Positions 12,157-27,000 of a DNA stretch of 64,000 bases are shown one piece after another. The number at the start of each line of letters is the position of its first letter. Positions within the stretch are counted from its first letter, which is position 1. The notes under the pieces are model-generated. The model ran no database searches, was not told the origin of the DNA, and saw only the letters and a list, made by a program, of their open reading frames with translations. Both the position numbers and the translations under genes were made by a program. The stretch covers positions 207,162,093-207,226,092 of the forward strand of contig OX352773.1 in assembly GCA_947095535.1 (NCBI GenBank), in the 5' to 3' direction. The DNA comes from Poecilobothrus nobilitatus. Lineage: Eukaryota > Arthropoda > Insecta > Diptera > Dolichopodidae.

Positions 12157-15056
12157 CTGAAAATTTGAAAAAAAAAAATTGATATTTTATAAAAAAAAAA
12201 CTACTAAAATTACATTTTAAAATTTGAAAATATTTTTTTTTAATTGTTTAATTTAAAAAAATCAATTTTAACGCAGAAAATATGTATATTATAATAATTA
12301 ATTTTCCTTCTTTTTATATATACTTATATTTTTTAAATTTTATTAAAAACATAAATTTTAGATGTACTATCTTATATAGAAAAGAATTTCAAGCACATTG
12401 TTCCTTTATAAATAAATTTATTAATGTATTCAATATGAATATCCTGAATAATTTTAACAAAAAACAAATAACATGTTATAATTGTTGTAACGGCTATAGT
12501 CACTGTTAGCAAAATAGTAATAATAATAGGCGGATTCTTTGTTTTCTTACAGTTTCACTGCCAATTCAATGTTCCCGTATCCATTTCCTATCCTTTCCTA
12601 TCCCTACTCCCTATTAGCCAATATACTTCGTTCGAAGGTAAGGATTTCATCCCATTATATTGGCTAAAGGGGGAGGTGGGTTTATTCAGTAAGAATCTGA
12701 CACTAAATTTTTGGTGCCTTTGAAAGATTCCCACAAGCTAACAAAAAATCTATAGTGAAGTTATTCTTTAGATTAACCATACTTTAATCAATTAAAGATA
12801 AAATTAGTATGAATAAATCTATAAACACTTGGCAAAACTTAGACAAGCATCTATAACTAAAGTCCACTTATCAAAAAACTCAATGCGAAAAATCAAGTAG
12901 AAAATTTCTTATATAAAAAATTTGTAATTCGCAAATATCCATTTTTGAAAAAATTAAATAAAATATCTCTTTAGCAAAGACTTTGTATATAGTAAAATTG
13001 ATGTGTGAATACTCTCGAAAGTTTGTCCCCTTTTACGGAATATTGATGTATATATTATTAACAATGTTGAACCCAAAATATTACTCATTTTTCTTTAATT
13101 TCATATTAAATATTTTTCGTATAAAATAAAAAAATTAAATTTCAATATTATTCTACTGTATAATTGTCATTAAATCTATTTCATAATTACGGTGAAGATC
13201 TTTTATAAGGGTTTTTTCCTTTCCTTAATTCCTTTAATTTTATTTTTGTGTACATTTCTCTTCATTCGGGCATTGAATTTACTCTGCAAATTATAATTAA
13301 GATATTTTTTTATATTCCATAAATGTGACAAGAAAATTATACAGCTATTCCTTTCCAGATCTGTCTGTAAATTTCGTAAGGGGGAATTATTATTTCGTAA
13401 GGACGTATGGGATTCAAAACCAAATGCCCTTGATGTATACAGCGTATTTTATAAGCTGTTACGCACTAGGCCACCGAGGTCCCCCCGATTAAGATATTCT
13501 TGAATTATATATATACATACCTAGAGATATATATATATATATATATATTATATATGATTCAAAAATATATGTATATACATATTGGTTTCTTGAATTTTTC
13601 TCAAAAACATATTTATATGTTAAAATATTGATGTATTTATTTTATTAGTTTGTTTTTTAATTTTGAGTTTTATTTTGAGTTTTTTTAATATGATTTTTAC
13701 TCAAAGAAAAAAAGCCAACAAAGTAATAACAATAGTTAGTTAAGTAACATATTATGAGCATGCGATTAAACATCGTTATATAAAAAACTTAATCTCTTCC
13801 ATGAACATTTTTGACATAAAATTTTCTAGAATTTTATACCTATTATTAGTTATTTTAAATATGGAATCATATTCTTAAATATGAATTTTGTAAAATATTT
13901 CTTTTTCGTCCCACCCTATAAACTTTAACATTACCTTTTTTATATTATTTTTATTTAAATATGTACCTTTACAAAATACTCTCATGTTTCCATTTAATTC
14001 AAAAACAAGAACAATATTCAAAAGAATATAAACCTGATGTTAAAATGCGCAGATGTTTTAAGTTTCTTTTACAACATACATAAAATTTGCTTATACCATT
14101 GTCGTTTTATTCTTCCTGATCACAAAAAAATAAAAAGGATCTATTCGATATTCGTATTCTTTTCTTTTTTACCTATTGTTAACAAAATATTATACACACA
14201 CATAAAATATTTTTCTCTCAAAATTTCTTATTGCATTGAAATTTTTTTTCCTTCCTTTTGTTAAAAATTCCGTCAGTTCAGTAATCAGTATTCAGTTCTA
14301 CGTACATATTCTACATTTTTCTCTCCTGTTCTTTTGCATATTGATAAATGTTATACACTTATACGTGTGTATAATATACAAAGAAAAAAACAAGCTGTAA
14401 ACAAAAGAAATGAGCATGGAGCATGGAACATACTGACATGCCAGCCAATATACCATGCATGAATGCATGGCACGATTAATGACAATCCGATATTTTTTGT
14501 TTCTCTCAAAAATTTTTGTAAAATTCAATTTAGTCATGTTTATTACTTAACTTAGACCTGTTGATTTCGAATTTTATTTTATTTTCGACATTTTTTTTTT
14601 ATTTTTCATAAAAAAATTTTTTTTTTTTTAATATTCTTAATTTAAAAACAAATGTTTTATATAATTTAAAACTGAAATATAACTAAAATTTAAAAAAAGA
14701 AATTAACTATATAAGTATTGAATAACTAACAAAAATAGTGAACAAATTATTAAAAAGAATACTCCGAAATATTGTGATAAAATTTAGGAAAATATTCGAA
14801 AAGTGCAGCATTTGAAAATATAACGCTTATTTTATTTTTTTTTATTAATTAATATTGTTTTTATTAAAACAAAAACTTTTTTAAAATGTTAAAAAACTTG
14901 AAAATAAAAGATGATCTTATTTATTTTCCTCGTCATAGCAATCCAATTGAAAATGGTGCATTAATTGATGTTAATCAACATAGTCGTGAATTACATAATG
15001 CACTAGTTGCAACAATAAATAATAATGCTGTTGCTGCTGTACAACAACAGCAACAT

Positions 15057-15088
<32 letters not shown>

Positions 15089-18000
15089 ATCACAACAACA
15101 ATCACAACAGAAACCACCACAACAGCAACAACAAAATCAAAATAATGGTAATGCTGCTGCTGTTGTAGGAAGTGGTGTTGTTGTTCCTGGAGCTGGAGTT
15201 AATGTTACTCTTGTAAATACAACAAATGGTGTTGTTGCAACAACAACAGGACAAATGGTTAATGGTAAAGCAAATTCATTATCTGGTTCATCAGGACGTT
15301 CAACACCAAATAATATTGATGCACCTGGTAAACTTTTTGTTGGAGGTTTAAGTTGGCAAACATCAGCTGAAAAATTAAAAGAATATTTTAATTTATTTGG
15401 CACAGTAACAGATGTTTTAATTATGAAGGATCCAGTAACACAGGTAAGATGATTACCAAATATATATACGTATATATTATATAAATATTTATTTTTTATA
15501 ACCTCTTTCATTTTATTGTTGGTTAAGTTTTCTCTTTAAAATACGAGTCTTTACTATTTTTTTTTTTTGTTTTGTTGAAACACAAAAAAATTTTGTGTAT
15601 TTTACATAAATAAAATTATTCTATAAGACTCATTTTTTTTTTCTTCAAAATTATCTAAAAAAAAAAAAAGGTAACAACAAAAATAATACTCTTAAATGTA
15701 ATCGAAAATTTGGACCGTCATTGAAATACAATTTTTAAAAATGTATATGATTCTATTTTCAAAGAATATACTCATAAAATAAAAATAAAAATATAATATT
15801 ATTAATGAACCAGTGTAAGAAGGAAAAAGAAAGCAAATATTAGAATTAACTTTCTTTTTCATTATCTGTTTTATTGTTAAAAATGTAAAATTCAGGTAAA
15901 ATACAATAGAATTAGAAACATTATTTGGCTACTTGGTTAAATAAAATATATCGCGCCTTTTTTTTGTTTTTTATTTTCTGTTTTGTTTCAAGCTATTTTT
16001 GATTTAAAGATAATTTCAACACGAAACAACATCGGCAAAACTGCAAAATCAAAATATTCTTTTAAATAATATAAAATCTATTTAACAAAATTTTGAAAGA
16101 AAACGTAATTTATTTAATTTAATAAAAACATAGTAAAAACAAATTATGATCAAAGAATCTACACAACTCACAAGGCATAAACACCTTACCTTAACCTAAA
16201 AAGTGAAATTGCATTAAATTTTAATGGAAATTTTAGTTCAAAATAAATTTTACTTATTTTATTTCGCAAATAATTGAAATTTTTATATTATAAAAATAAT
16301 TTTATTTAGTTTTAAGGCAAGGAGTATCTGATATCGTACAAATGTAGTTTTATGTTGCAACATGAAACCATAAAAACATATTATAAGATACCATTATTTT
16401 AATATTGGTTAGTGTAACTCAGATAAACTTAGGATGTTATATTATGTTTTGTGAGTTCAGAAATGAAAGTGTTGCCGTATGTTGAAATATTATTATTGTA
16501 AAAAATTCAAGTAAAAATTTTATTTTTTGACTTTGATTTTCTAAACTTGAAAATAAAAAAAAAAATATTTTTTTGGTGCATTGTAAACGTATACACATAT
16601 GCAATGGAATATTTTTTGTAAGGATTATTATAAGCATAAAGGATTTTTATTTTATTTTTTTTTGAAAATATTCAGGTTTTTCTGAATTGCATTTTTTTGT
16701 TACAAGAACTTGTTACTTCAAGGAATCTTAAATTTAATTTTCTTAACATTATTAATTGACCATGGATTGCCAACCATGTTTAAAAATAACTTACTTGTTT
16801 TTATAAATTGTATAAAAGTTGATAAATAATTTATTTTAAAAGAAATATTATGTACATGTATTTAGAACAAAATATAAGAAGAAACACAATATCTTTTTTT
16901 GGATTAAATTATAAAAAATGTTCCCAGTAAAAGTCATAGTTGGCAAGCCACAATTAAAAATACAAAATATACAACATACTTGTATTTTTTATTTAAAAAA
17001 TTATGAAAGTAACAAAAGATTTATTTTATTATATTTTAAACAAAGAAATATATAGCTCAAATAAGGGTTGTACATTTATATATGTATTTATACGCTTTAG
17101 GATTTTGTAATATAGAAAGTTTATTTTTTCTTTTATTTTTAAAAAAAAAAAAAAAAGTTACATTTTGTTTTTAATTTTTCTTCTTTAAAATCAAGGACAC
17201 AATTTTTTTACTTAGCCGTATGATCGTGGATAAAAGATATGCGAACGGATGATGTGTGTGAAATTTAAGTTAAAATAATTTCTAAACAAAAACATTTTAA
17301 ATAATCAAGTATATTTGTAAAGCGAAAAAGAGCAGGCAGGCAGGCCCAGTCAGATACAATTTCACAAAAAAAAAAATAAATAAATAAAATAAAATATAAA
17401 AATATAAGAAAAATAGGTACCATTTTTTAATTTAAATTTAATATATATATAAAATTTATAGTATAAAATAAAAAATTTTCAATTTGTTTTATAACAAAAA
17501 AGATTGTAATGTACAGAAATTTTGCAAAATAATTAACGTTAAATTTAATTAACTTATTAATTACAGTAAATTTATATATATATATATATATATGTATTTT
17601 TATAAATATTTTAGATTTATTTAAAAATTGGATTATTAAGATATTTTAAACGATATTTAATAAACTATTAAAATTTAATTAATTAATAATAGTAGGTATT
17701 ATATTTATTGCAAAGATTATTATAATAATTGACTATAAAAATTTTATATTAAAAAAAAAAATAGGTTTTAAAAGGTTTTTTTTTTTTTAAGAATTTAAAA
17801 TAGAAATTTGTTTTTTTTTTTTTATTATTGTTCATTATTTTGATTTTAATTTTAATTTTTTGCTCTATATAATATATTATTATTCGTTGTAGAATCTGGT
17901 TAATTAGAAATTAAAGTATGGTTTTTTATTTTATTTTAGTTATATTTGATTTTCAATTTTAAAATTTTAATTTATTTAACATTTTTTGTAGCCCGCGACA

Positions 18001-21000
18001 ATGGTCCATTATTTTTTTGTAAAAAAAAAATTATATTTTTAAACTGAGTAAAATATTTAAGAATACATTAAAAACTTCGATTTATACCATGTTCACACTA
18101 CGTAAAAAACCTACTAAATAGCCTATCAACCGTTCAGACTATCGTTATGCATGTATCTAGTATTATTTGAGATTTGGGTATGTCATATGGCAATTGTAGG
18201 TAACCAAGAACTATATTTTATTAAATAACAAATAAATAATAAATATTTTGGACGACATTTTATTAAATAACAAATTTTTATTTAAAAATGTTTCATTTAA
18301 AAATTCAAATGAAAAAAAAACGGCAATTTGTTTATTTTCACTAACCTGGTTTCTTCGAAGAACCTAGTTTTAGTTCATAGTGTGAACGTGGTATTACATA
18401 GTAAATTTCAAACTGAAATATTTTTTGTTTATATTTTTTATTATTTTTATATTTTTTTAAATCGATCTTTATGTTTCTCCACTCAGTTCACAATTAAAAA
18501 GTACAATTTTAGTAGGTAATAAAATAAAAGTAAATTTTTTTTAAACATTAGACATTTTTATTTATATTAATTATTAATAACTAGTCAAAAATTTGTGACC
18601 TTTAGGCGATCCAATGACAAAATCAAAATTAAATGCAAATTTAATTAAACGATAATTTGTTGTTTTCATTTGAAAATTAGATTGATTGAGACCATTACCA
18701 AGATTTGGATGAACACTGTCATGTTTATTATTAGCTATTCTACTGCGAATAATAGTATTTTCATCCTTTTATTTCATTTAATTATTAAAATTTATATAAG
18801 TAAAAAATTTTATCTTAGCAAGTTGGTGATTTTGTACAATATATAACAATTTTATACTATCATCATATTCTCTTAGGCGCATCACATATTGAGGCGATGT
18901 AAAAATTCAGTACGTCACATCTAGTTTTGTTCTGTCAAAAATAAATTTTCTGTGGTTGCATGTGTAATTAAAATAAATGTGTGCTTCTTTTTGTTGTATC
19001 TTATTTTTTGAAAAATGAAGATAAGAAATATGCCAAATTTTTTAAAAGTTACCGTACTAACATACACCATTGTACGTAGGGGTAAATAATAAAAATTGTT
19101 TTTCTATATATGGCATATCATAGCATTTTTTTTTTTAAATTTATTAAGTAATTCAGATTTTTATTGAACGAATTTTAGAAAATACATAGTAGTATGTATG
19201 CTGCCAGTAACTGCTGTTCGCATTCATAAAGCAATTAAAACAAAAATCCAAATATTGATAAAAACACGTTCATATTAAGTTTTTTTCCTTTGTTCATTTT
19301 ATATTTTTGCTTTAAAAGAATTACTAAATAATTTCAAATCGCTTAAATTGAAATGAAAATAGCCATTTTTCGTAGGAAAAAAATATACCTTATAACACGC
19401 TTCACATTTGACATCGCGCCTAATTCTAACAGAATAACAAAATATCGCAGCTAAGATGATACTTTTCGTATAATGCGTCATACAGAATATGCGTGATAGT
19501 TCACTGTACACATACATATTTTATAATTTTATTTTTGTTTTTGTCTTTACTAATTTTTTTTATAATATATAACCTTATATAACTATGTATAATTTATTAA
19601 TTAATTTAATAATATTTTTGAAAACAAAATTTTAATCTCTTTATTGATGGAATTAATAGATGTTATAACGAAAGATAGAAAGTAAAAGTAATTTATACGA
19701 TTTTATATATTAAAAAAAAATCAAATATATGCCAATTATGTATTTTTAAAAGTTTAGTGTTTACATTTACAATTCAAATTAATACATACATTTCTAAAAC
19801 ATAAATAATATTTTTTATTTGTTATATAGTAAAAATATTCCTTATTGTAAACGTTTCATTAAATTTTTATTTTAATTTTTTTTTTTTAATTTAAGTAAAA
19901 AGAATTTATAGCAAATTTTTAAAGAAAACTTTCTATAGGAAGATAAGAGAAATTCACAACTAATTTCACATTTAAATCATTTAATTTCAGTTCTGTTTTT
20001 ATATGTAATTTTATAGGTTAGAAACGTAATATTTAATCAATTCTCTTAAATTTAAACACAGTTTCGTTGAAAACATACCATACATATTCTCTTCAACTAT
20101 TTTTTTTTTATTGATTCATAGTTTAGAAATTATAAATTTTGTGTAATTCTTTAATTATCTGTCAAAAAAATTTATTTTTAATATAAAAAATATAGAAAAA
20201 AAAATCATCTGCTACAAAAAACACCGTACTATACTAACAAACATTAATATAATTGTAAATCAGAAATCATTAGGATTTAGGAAATCATATCAAATTCAGT
20301 TGATTAAATTATTCTTATAAATTAAAAACAAAATTATTCTGGTAAAAACTTATTTTTTAGCTTACTTTTTTTTTAAAAAAACTTTAGTTTTACCTTGTGT
20401 TTTATTATTAAAAATTTTGATTTTATTACTTTTACACGCTTCATCATATTTTTTTTGTTTTTTTTTTTTATTTTAATTTAAGTTTAATCGTTACGGGTAA
20501 AACAGAAATCAATTTTTGAAATTTTATAATAATATAATAGTAATATTTACGAACGTAGTAAAAATTTTCCAAAATAGTAAAGTTACAAACGCTTGTCATA
20601 TGTCAAAATAATATTAACTTCAATAATTCGTAAATTATGGCAGTTGAATTTTATTTTAAATCATTCTATTTATGGAAAATGGGTAAAACCTTTTAATTAC
20701 TTACAAAGAAAAGATATTTAAATAATAATATAAAATTTTCTAGAAACTATTCTAAATTTTCTTTAACCGAATTTAATTATTGTGTGATATTTGTTTTTTT
20801 CTTTGTGCCTTGTATGTTCCTTTGAACCGAAAAGAAATTACTACTTTTTTTTTTATATTTTTAATTAAATACAATATTTACAAATAAATTTAATTATAGT
20901 TTCTATTAATATGAGCTGTTATGTTTTTTGTTTGAAAAATAATAACCACCCTATATCTGGTAACACAAATGACAAAATTAATTCCATAATAACAAAACAC

Positions 21001-24000
21001 AATAAACAGTAGGACAAGAAGATCTCTATCACTTAGATGAAAAATTGTTATATTTTTATTACTCTATCTATACCATACAATGGCATACATAGTTTGTATA
21101 ACAGGTTGTTAGGATATTTTTGTTATACATAATATATTTAATTTATTCATATTTGATGATTTACCTAATTGTCGATTAAAATAATAATTTGTTTTCTTAA
21201 ACTTTTCGTTTAATTATTAATTTAAAATACTACATTAAAGACTACTTTTCTCGTAATTGTTAAGTATATAAAAATGTTATAAACAATAGATTATTATAAA
21301 AAAAATTAAATGATTAATTAAAATAAATATTTTTTGGAAGAATTTTTTAATTTAAGCTTAGATCATATTTCATTATATTTTAACATAAATGTGAGGAGGG
21401 TCATTAAATTTAGGGTTCAAGAAACGATTATTATCAGAATTATGCGGGAATTTACTGATAGCTTTAGCTAACCTATAATTAATAATAATGTTTCCGTGAT
21501 TTATGATCTAATTAATAATTCCGATTGATTACTTCGTTCAAATTCATAATATTTGCAGGAAACAATAAATATTCGATTAATCTAAATTGCAAAAGAAATT
21601 ATTTTGAATTTTAGAAAGAAAAACAAATACAGTAAAATTACAGTAAATAATGATGATGTATGTATACATTATAAGTTATAACATAATATAATATATATAC
21701 AGTTCCGATATTTTAAATTCAACCACAATTTTTTTTTTTGTTAAATATTAAAAATTAAAATAAATATAATTTTTGTATGGTATTAATTTTATATTAATAG
21801 TATAATAGTATGTATAAAATTTTTAAAAACTAATAAATTAAAAGAAACAAAAATTAACTGCTAAAAAAAAAAAGTGAAATAGATTTTTTTTAACTTTTAA
21901 GACAAATTAATGCACAAGATTAAAAAAATAAACTCATTTTTCAATGTAGGACGAGATTTTAGAGTCGTGTGACATTAAAAATCATGCAAAAAAAAAAAAA
22001 AACTAGGTGAATTTTAAATCAATTTAGCAAAACTGTACATAATTTTTTACACAATTTAGAATAGTTTTTTTTTCTGGTAAAACAAAAACTGTAGTTTTAA
22101 AACAAATTTTTATAAACATATTTATTATAGTAAGTAGGTACATAAAAATAATTCTTTATTGTAAAAAAAAATATATAGAGAAGTAATAGCAAAAAGGTAT
22201 ATAAAGTAAATCTAATGTTTATTTTTCAAAATCATATTCATTTTTTATAATTGTTATTTTAATACAAATATATAAACCTATTTACAAAAAAAAAAAATAA
22301 GCATTAAATAAGCAAAAAATCCATAATATAATATTTATATAATAAATGATATTTATATTTGTATATAATTAAATAATATTTTATCCGTAAACATACATAT
22401 TATATTGTACTTGTAAATATTTAATTTCATTAAATTTACATACATACGTTTATATATAACATAACGTTATTTTAATAACTATTCAATAAAATCTTTCAAA
22501 TATACATATAATAGTAATTTTAAATTTACTTGATATATTTATTGTATAAATATTAGAAAATACAAAAAAAAAAATTAATTTCGAATAACATTTTACGTTC
22601 ATTTTTGACAAATTATTTTTTATAGTAAAAAATGTACTGCAAGAAAAACAGTATATTACTGTAAACTTTTATATTCTTTTATTTATAATATTATATTATA
22701 TTCTTTTAAATTAGAACTTATTTATAATAAAAAAAAAACAAATAAAAAAAATCGATTGAAATGTTTTTTGTATATCTGTTTTGTTGAATACAATTTTCAC
22801 TTAAATTAAAATTCATTAACTTTAGAACTTTTACGCTTTAGTACCTCTCTTTGGAAAAGAATAATGGGTAAAATTTTGGATAAAGGGTTTGTTTTAGTTT
22901 AAATATAAATTAAACTAGCAAAAAATTATGATATTTAGATTGTATGAAATATAATATTTTTAAAACATATATACATACATAATGTGGTGGATATATTTGT
23001 TATGTTTTTAAAAAAAACATAAAATTTTTTTACTTCTTAATTTATTTCCGCAGCTGTTTATTTTATATTTTTATTTTGAGTGCCTACTTCTGAACTACTA
23101 GGTACATATATATTTTATAACTAAAAAATTAATCATTACAGAAAATAGATTTTTTTTTGTTGAAATTAATAAATATTAGGAGGATGTGTTTATTAGTTTT
23201 CAGAACCCAACAGAACAGAACATAACAGGACAGGACAGAACAGCAAATAGTTAAACGTCAAAACACTTTAGGATAATTTAGAACAACAGAAAAGTAGGAT
23301 AATTTTATAGAAATTATTATTTTTTTATCAAAATATTGATTTTTCTCTCGAAAAATTGAACACTTTCCATCATTATTTCTCACTAATATGTAAATTGCAT
23401 TCAGTTAAAAAAAAAAAAAGTCAAAAAAGTTTGCCCAAACTCGAAAAGTGTTCCGAAAAAAAAAAAACCACTGAATGAAAGCCAAAACCTGTACTTTTCT
23501 GTTCTAGGTTGTTCTAGTTACTGACTAATAAACACACATATTAGCATTTTTAAAATTTACTTTCCTTTTTTATTTAACAATTTCCCGCCAGAGACATTAT
23601 AAAACTAATAACTTTAATTGTACCACTAAAAAAAATAAAAAGTAAAAAAATAAGAAGTAAATTAATAAAAATATTAGGATCGTTTTCCTTTGCATTTTGT
23701 AATCTTTAAATATGCTTTCAAAAGCTCCATTAGAACAGTTCATATAAATACGCTTTTCTTTTCAAAGAGACGTTTAACTACACTGCTATGTTTAACATTA
23801 CTATAATAATTAAAGTTCTACAATTCTAAGTAGTCAGAATAAGGCAATCATAATTTAATAATAATTTTAAGTAATAATTTAGCAGAAATGATAAGATGAA
23901 TTTTTAAAACAAAGATTATTTTTTATAGATGTATATTATTTTGTAATAATTTTTTTTTTTATTTTAATGTTTGTAAATTTAATTTTTTTTTTTTTTAATA

Positions 24001-27000
24001 ATCAGCTCTATTAAATACAGTAGAAAAATCTGTTGACTTAATGTCCTTTCATAATTTTTAAAAAATAAAACTACTAAAATAGATCCTCCTTTTTTGTATT
24101 ATTTAAAAAAAAGTAAAAAATATAAAAACGATATCAATCAAAGACTTTTGTTAGTTTAGAAAAAATTTTTTTTTTTACAAAATATATTTTTATATATATA
24201 TATAAAATAAAACATTAGGTTATCACTTTTTTGATTATTTCTTTTAAAAGTATATAACATATTTAATTAAAAAATAATCAATTTTATAATAATGGGTAAT
24301 ATTGAATTTAATTTTTAGAGTATATTCTAGATGCATATAATCAATAATTCTCTTTAGAAATAATATTATTAAACGTTTGTTTAATTAGATTAAAATTAAT
24401 TAAATTAATTTTTTTTTTTTTGCTTTTTTTATTACTATTTTTTAATTAAAAAATTTATATATGCAATATATTGTTAAATCTAAATTTCTTTTTTTTTCGT
24501 TAAACCTTAAAAACAAAAAAAAAAACAAATTGCAGAGAAGTCGTGGTTTTGGTTTCATAACATTTCAAGAGCCTAACAGTGTTGATAAAGTATTAAAAAT
24601 TCCAGTACATACATTAGATGGTAAAAAAATTGATCCAAAACATGCAACACCCAAAAATCGACCAAAACCAGCTAATAAAACAAAGAAAATTTTTGTTGGA
24701 GGTGTTAGCCAAGATACATCAGCTGAAGAAGTAAAAGCATATTTCGGACAATTTGGTAAAGTTGAAGAAACAGTAATGTTAATGGATACACAAACAAAAC
24801 GTCATCGTGGTTTCGGTTTTGTTACATTTGAAAATGAAGATATTGTAGATCGTGTATGTGAAATACATTTTCATACAATTAAAAATAAAAAAGTTGAATG
24901 TAAAAAAGCACAGCCAAAAGAAGCTGTAACACCAACAGCCCAGCTATTACAAAAACGTTTAATGTTGGGTAGTTTAGCAGCTGGTGTTCGTATGGCAACG
25001 CCAGGACAATTAATTGGTACACCAGGAACAGTAACAACAAATTATCCATTATTAGCATCACAATTACAAGCACAGCAAGCAGCAACTGCAGTATTACCAC
25101 ATCCATATTCAGGTGCTGCTGCTGCAGCTGCAGCCGCCGCTCAACAATCTGCTATATTTCAATCAGCTACATCACCTTTTCAATTGCAAAATCCAAATGC
25201 TGCTGCTGCCGCAACACCAAATTACAGTAAATTATTAACATATCCACCAACTGCAACATTACATAATGTTAGGTATGTAGATTTAATTTTTTTAATTTTT
25301 TTTTTTTAATTACTATAGTTATATAAATATTAATTTTTTTTTTTGTTTTTAGATATACACCATACCCTCTTCCAACTAGTGCAGCCGCTGCCGCAGCAGC
25401 AGCTGCAGCTGCAAATCAAGCTAACCAACAACATCAACATCAACAGCATCATCATGCAGCAGCAGCAGCTGCCGCTGGATTAGCTGGTATGCAACAATCC
25501 GCTGCTCATCAAAATGCTGCTCAAGTTACTGGTCAACAACAACAACAAGCAAATCATCCTTCAGCAGTAGCTGTACAACAAGCAACTTTAGCTAGTGCTG
25601 GTGGTCCAGTTGGTACAAATCCATATCAAAGCTATGCTTTAGCGAATGTAGATATGTCTAGTTTCCAGGGTGTTGATTGGGGTTCCGTGTATCCAATGGG
25701 AATGTATGTTGGGTAAACATATTTTTAAATATTCTAGTTTGTATGTAAATATAAATAAATATATAATAATATATATATATACACATATATAAATTAATTT
25801 GTATTTTTTAAGGTTACAAAAAAAATTACAAAATAAATTAAAAAAAAGAAATAATTTAAAAGTTAAGAAATAAAATTTTAGATATTAAGGGATGATGATA
25901 GCAAGTACTCTGATTTAAAAAAAAAATTAACAATAATAATTCAAGTAAACGAAATTATTACAAATTTTAATTTTAAAATAATACTTTTTCAGTACTTAAA
26001 AAAAAATTTTTTTTTTTTTGAATAATTTTCCTTCCATCATTTTTTATTATAAGATGTATTTTATAATTTGAATACATGAATCAAATGAAAACAAAAATTT
26101 ATCATAATTCTACTTAACCTGAAGTTATTAACACGTTGTTCTATCAAGTTAAGATAGGATTACAATAAAAGAAAATATTTAAGGCCTCATATTTAGAAGG
26201 CATTCAAGTAAAAATATTAAAAGAAACATGGATCCAAAATAAAATTACGCGAACAAGATGAAAATATAATCTGTAAACAACGTTTTTACTTTGATCATAA
26301 ATTGTATTAAAATTGATACAAAAAGAAAATAGAATTTTCCTATATAAAAATTTTTTTTTTTGATGCAAACTACAAAAAATATATATAGTGGCAATTTAAA
26401 ATTTTCTTTCATGTTGAGTTTTAACATACTTAAAATATAAAATAAGATTTATTGTAAATATTATTTAAAATATTTACGACAAATGCAATGAATTACAATA
26501 TTAATACGAAAAATATTTTTTTATTGCAAATTGAATCATAAGTAATCTTCAAAAAATTTTTTAGTTATTTTTGTCATCCAATAATTAAAATGAATTCTTT
26601 TATCAAATCATATTTTTGAATAAAAATTTCGCCAAAAAAAATTTTTTTTTTCATTATATAATTATAATTTATCTATTCTTGTCATTCAGAATTTATTCGG
26701 TTTGTAAAATTAAGTAGTACAAATATCCTATATTAATTCTTTATTCATAATTTTTTTATATTTTCGAAATATAAATATTCATTTAATTTCATCATATGAT
26801 AAAAAAACACATGTGATCATGTGGTACATGTGATTTTGACAATCATCAATTGTATAATTTTATTTATTAAATTTACATGAATCCTTCTTCTCTCCTTAAT
26901 GATAAAATTATTACAATTTGAATCAAAGTAAAAATGATTAAAAACTAAATGACATCTAAAAATTGAGGCAAACAAAAAAAAATTTATTATAAATTTGCTA

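Larger units (their letters stand above)
15444..24535 (+). other. Rbp6 intron 1 (9.1 kb)
   Basis: The intron runs from GTAAGA to a AATTGCAG acceptor. Its content is AT-rich, with poly-A/T runs, a (TA)n tract at about 17575-17595, and two miniature inverted-repeat elements at 18084-18394 and 23180-23537. A short GC-richer patch, GCAGGCAGGCAGGCCC, lies near 17334. I found no extra coding exon in it: exon 1 and exon 2 join directly within RRM1. Confidence 0.75.

Noticed and set aside
15137..15511. 124-residue minus-strand frame opposite Rbp6 exon 1
   Set aside because: It is the antisense shadow of the Rbp6 coding sequence and shows no independent motif.
24879..25106. Leu/Val-rich minus-strand frame opposite Rbp6 exon 2
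   Set aside because: It is an antisense shadow of the RRM2 and Gln/Ala-rich coding region.
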